Shown: piece after piece, positions 63,943 to 64,000 of the stretch | Position numbering within the stretch: position 1 is the stretch's first letter | How the letters are laid out: each line of letters begins with the position of its first letter | Source of the DNA: Paralithodes platypus | Taxonomy: Eukaryota > Arthropoda > Malacostraca > Decapoda > Lithodidae | DNA length: 64,000 nucleotides | Reading direction: 5' to 3' | Assembly: GCA_032716605.1 (NCBI GenBank) | Contig: CM064506.1 | Coordinates: 84,390-148,389, forward strand | The notes under the pieces: model-generated | Databases searched by the model: none | What the model saw: the letters and a program-made list of their open reading frames with translations, nothing else | What the model was told of the DNA's origin: nothing | Translations under genes and position numbers: made by a program

Positions 63943-64000
63943 AACCCCTTCTGTACCGGCGATGTATTTTTATTTATTTTCTTGCTATACTTAGACGTAT
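63943..64000. mobile_element. TTAA-P MITE left arm, cut by the window edge
   Basis: TTAACCCCTTCTGTACCGGCGATG...TTGCTATACTTAGACG is the family left arm, running off the end. Confidence 0.5.

Overview
The window looks like intergenic DNA from a repeat-rich invertebrate, most likely a marine arthropod such as a decapod crustacean. That is inferred from dense GA, CA, GATA and GAT microsatellites, an arthropod/marine-type mix of CR1, BS/jockey-like, Penelope, Ty3/gypsy, Academ-like, Helitron and TTAA-MITE elements, and the absence of any bacterial gene layout. I recognise no conventional host gene. Every long coding region is transposon-derived, apart from one small unidentified ORF cluster at 29.4-31.65 kb.

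Layout. 0-4 kb: a minus-strand CR1 LINE inside a GA minisatellite. 4-14.8 kb: a patchwork of small TTAA-flanked palindromic elements of three families: 'TTAA-P', piggyBac-like ends TTAACCC; 'TTAA-G', ends TTAAGGGG with a GGCC-rich hairpin; and 'FB', a long foldback relative of TTAA-G. Minisatellites, a poly(A)-tailed retroposon and a tRNA-derived SINE are mixed in. 14.85-17.6 kb: a degenerate higher-order repeat full of AGGTCA half-sites. 18.0-20.0 kb: a Penelope-like retroelement with about 450-bp inverted repeats and a hammerhead-ribozyme-like motif in each arm. 20.03-28.24 kb: a minus-strand LTR retrotransposon with Ty3/gypsy-type proteins in the order gag-protease-integrase-RT, so integrase precedes RT, and a 480-bp TTAA element in its 5' LTR. 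29-31.7 kb: GC-richer DNA with Pro-rich tracts and an ORF cluster beginning with a myristoylation-type protein. 32-32.9, 37.9-38.2 and 39.9-40.75 kb: trinucleotide arrays. 33.2-37.5 kb: a DNA transposon with an intact 1,120-aa ORF (FEN1/XPG-like nuclease plus Cys8 finger, Academ-like) between terminal inverted repeats.

41-64 kb: GATA/GT arrays and a second retroposon copy, then two nested CR1 complexes. In one (42.4-45.0 kb) a young truncated CR1 sits inside an older CR1. In the other (46.6-52.7 kb) a nearly full-length CR1 with an SGNH-type ORF1 sits inside a CR1 that is itself inside a CTAT array. A jockey/BS-like LINE (54.4-57.2 kb) is split by a Helitron-like element whose removal restores the LINE frame. 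The rest is MITEs, SINE pieces and minisatellites.

The window therefore reads as layered insertions, not a gene system. Order of arrival can be deduced at several points: CTAT array, then outer CR1, then inner CR1; LINE, then Helitron; LTR element, then TTAA element. Family names rest on recognised motifs and recalled family features; no database search was run.
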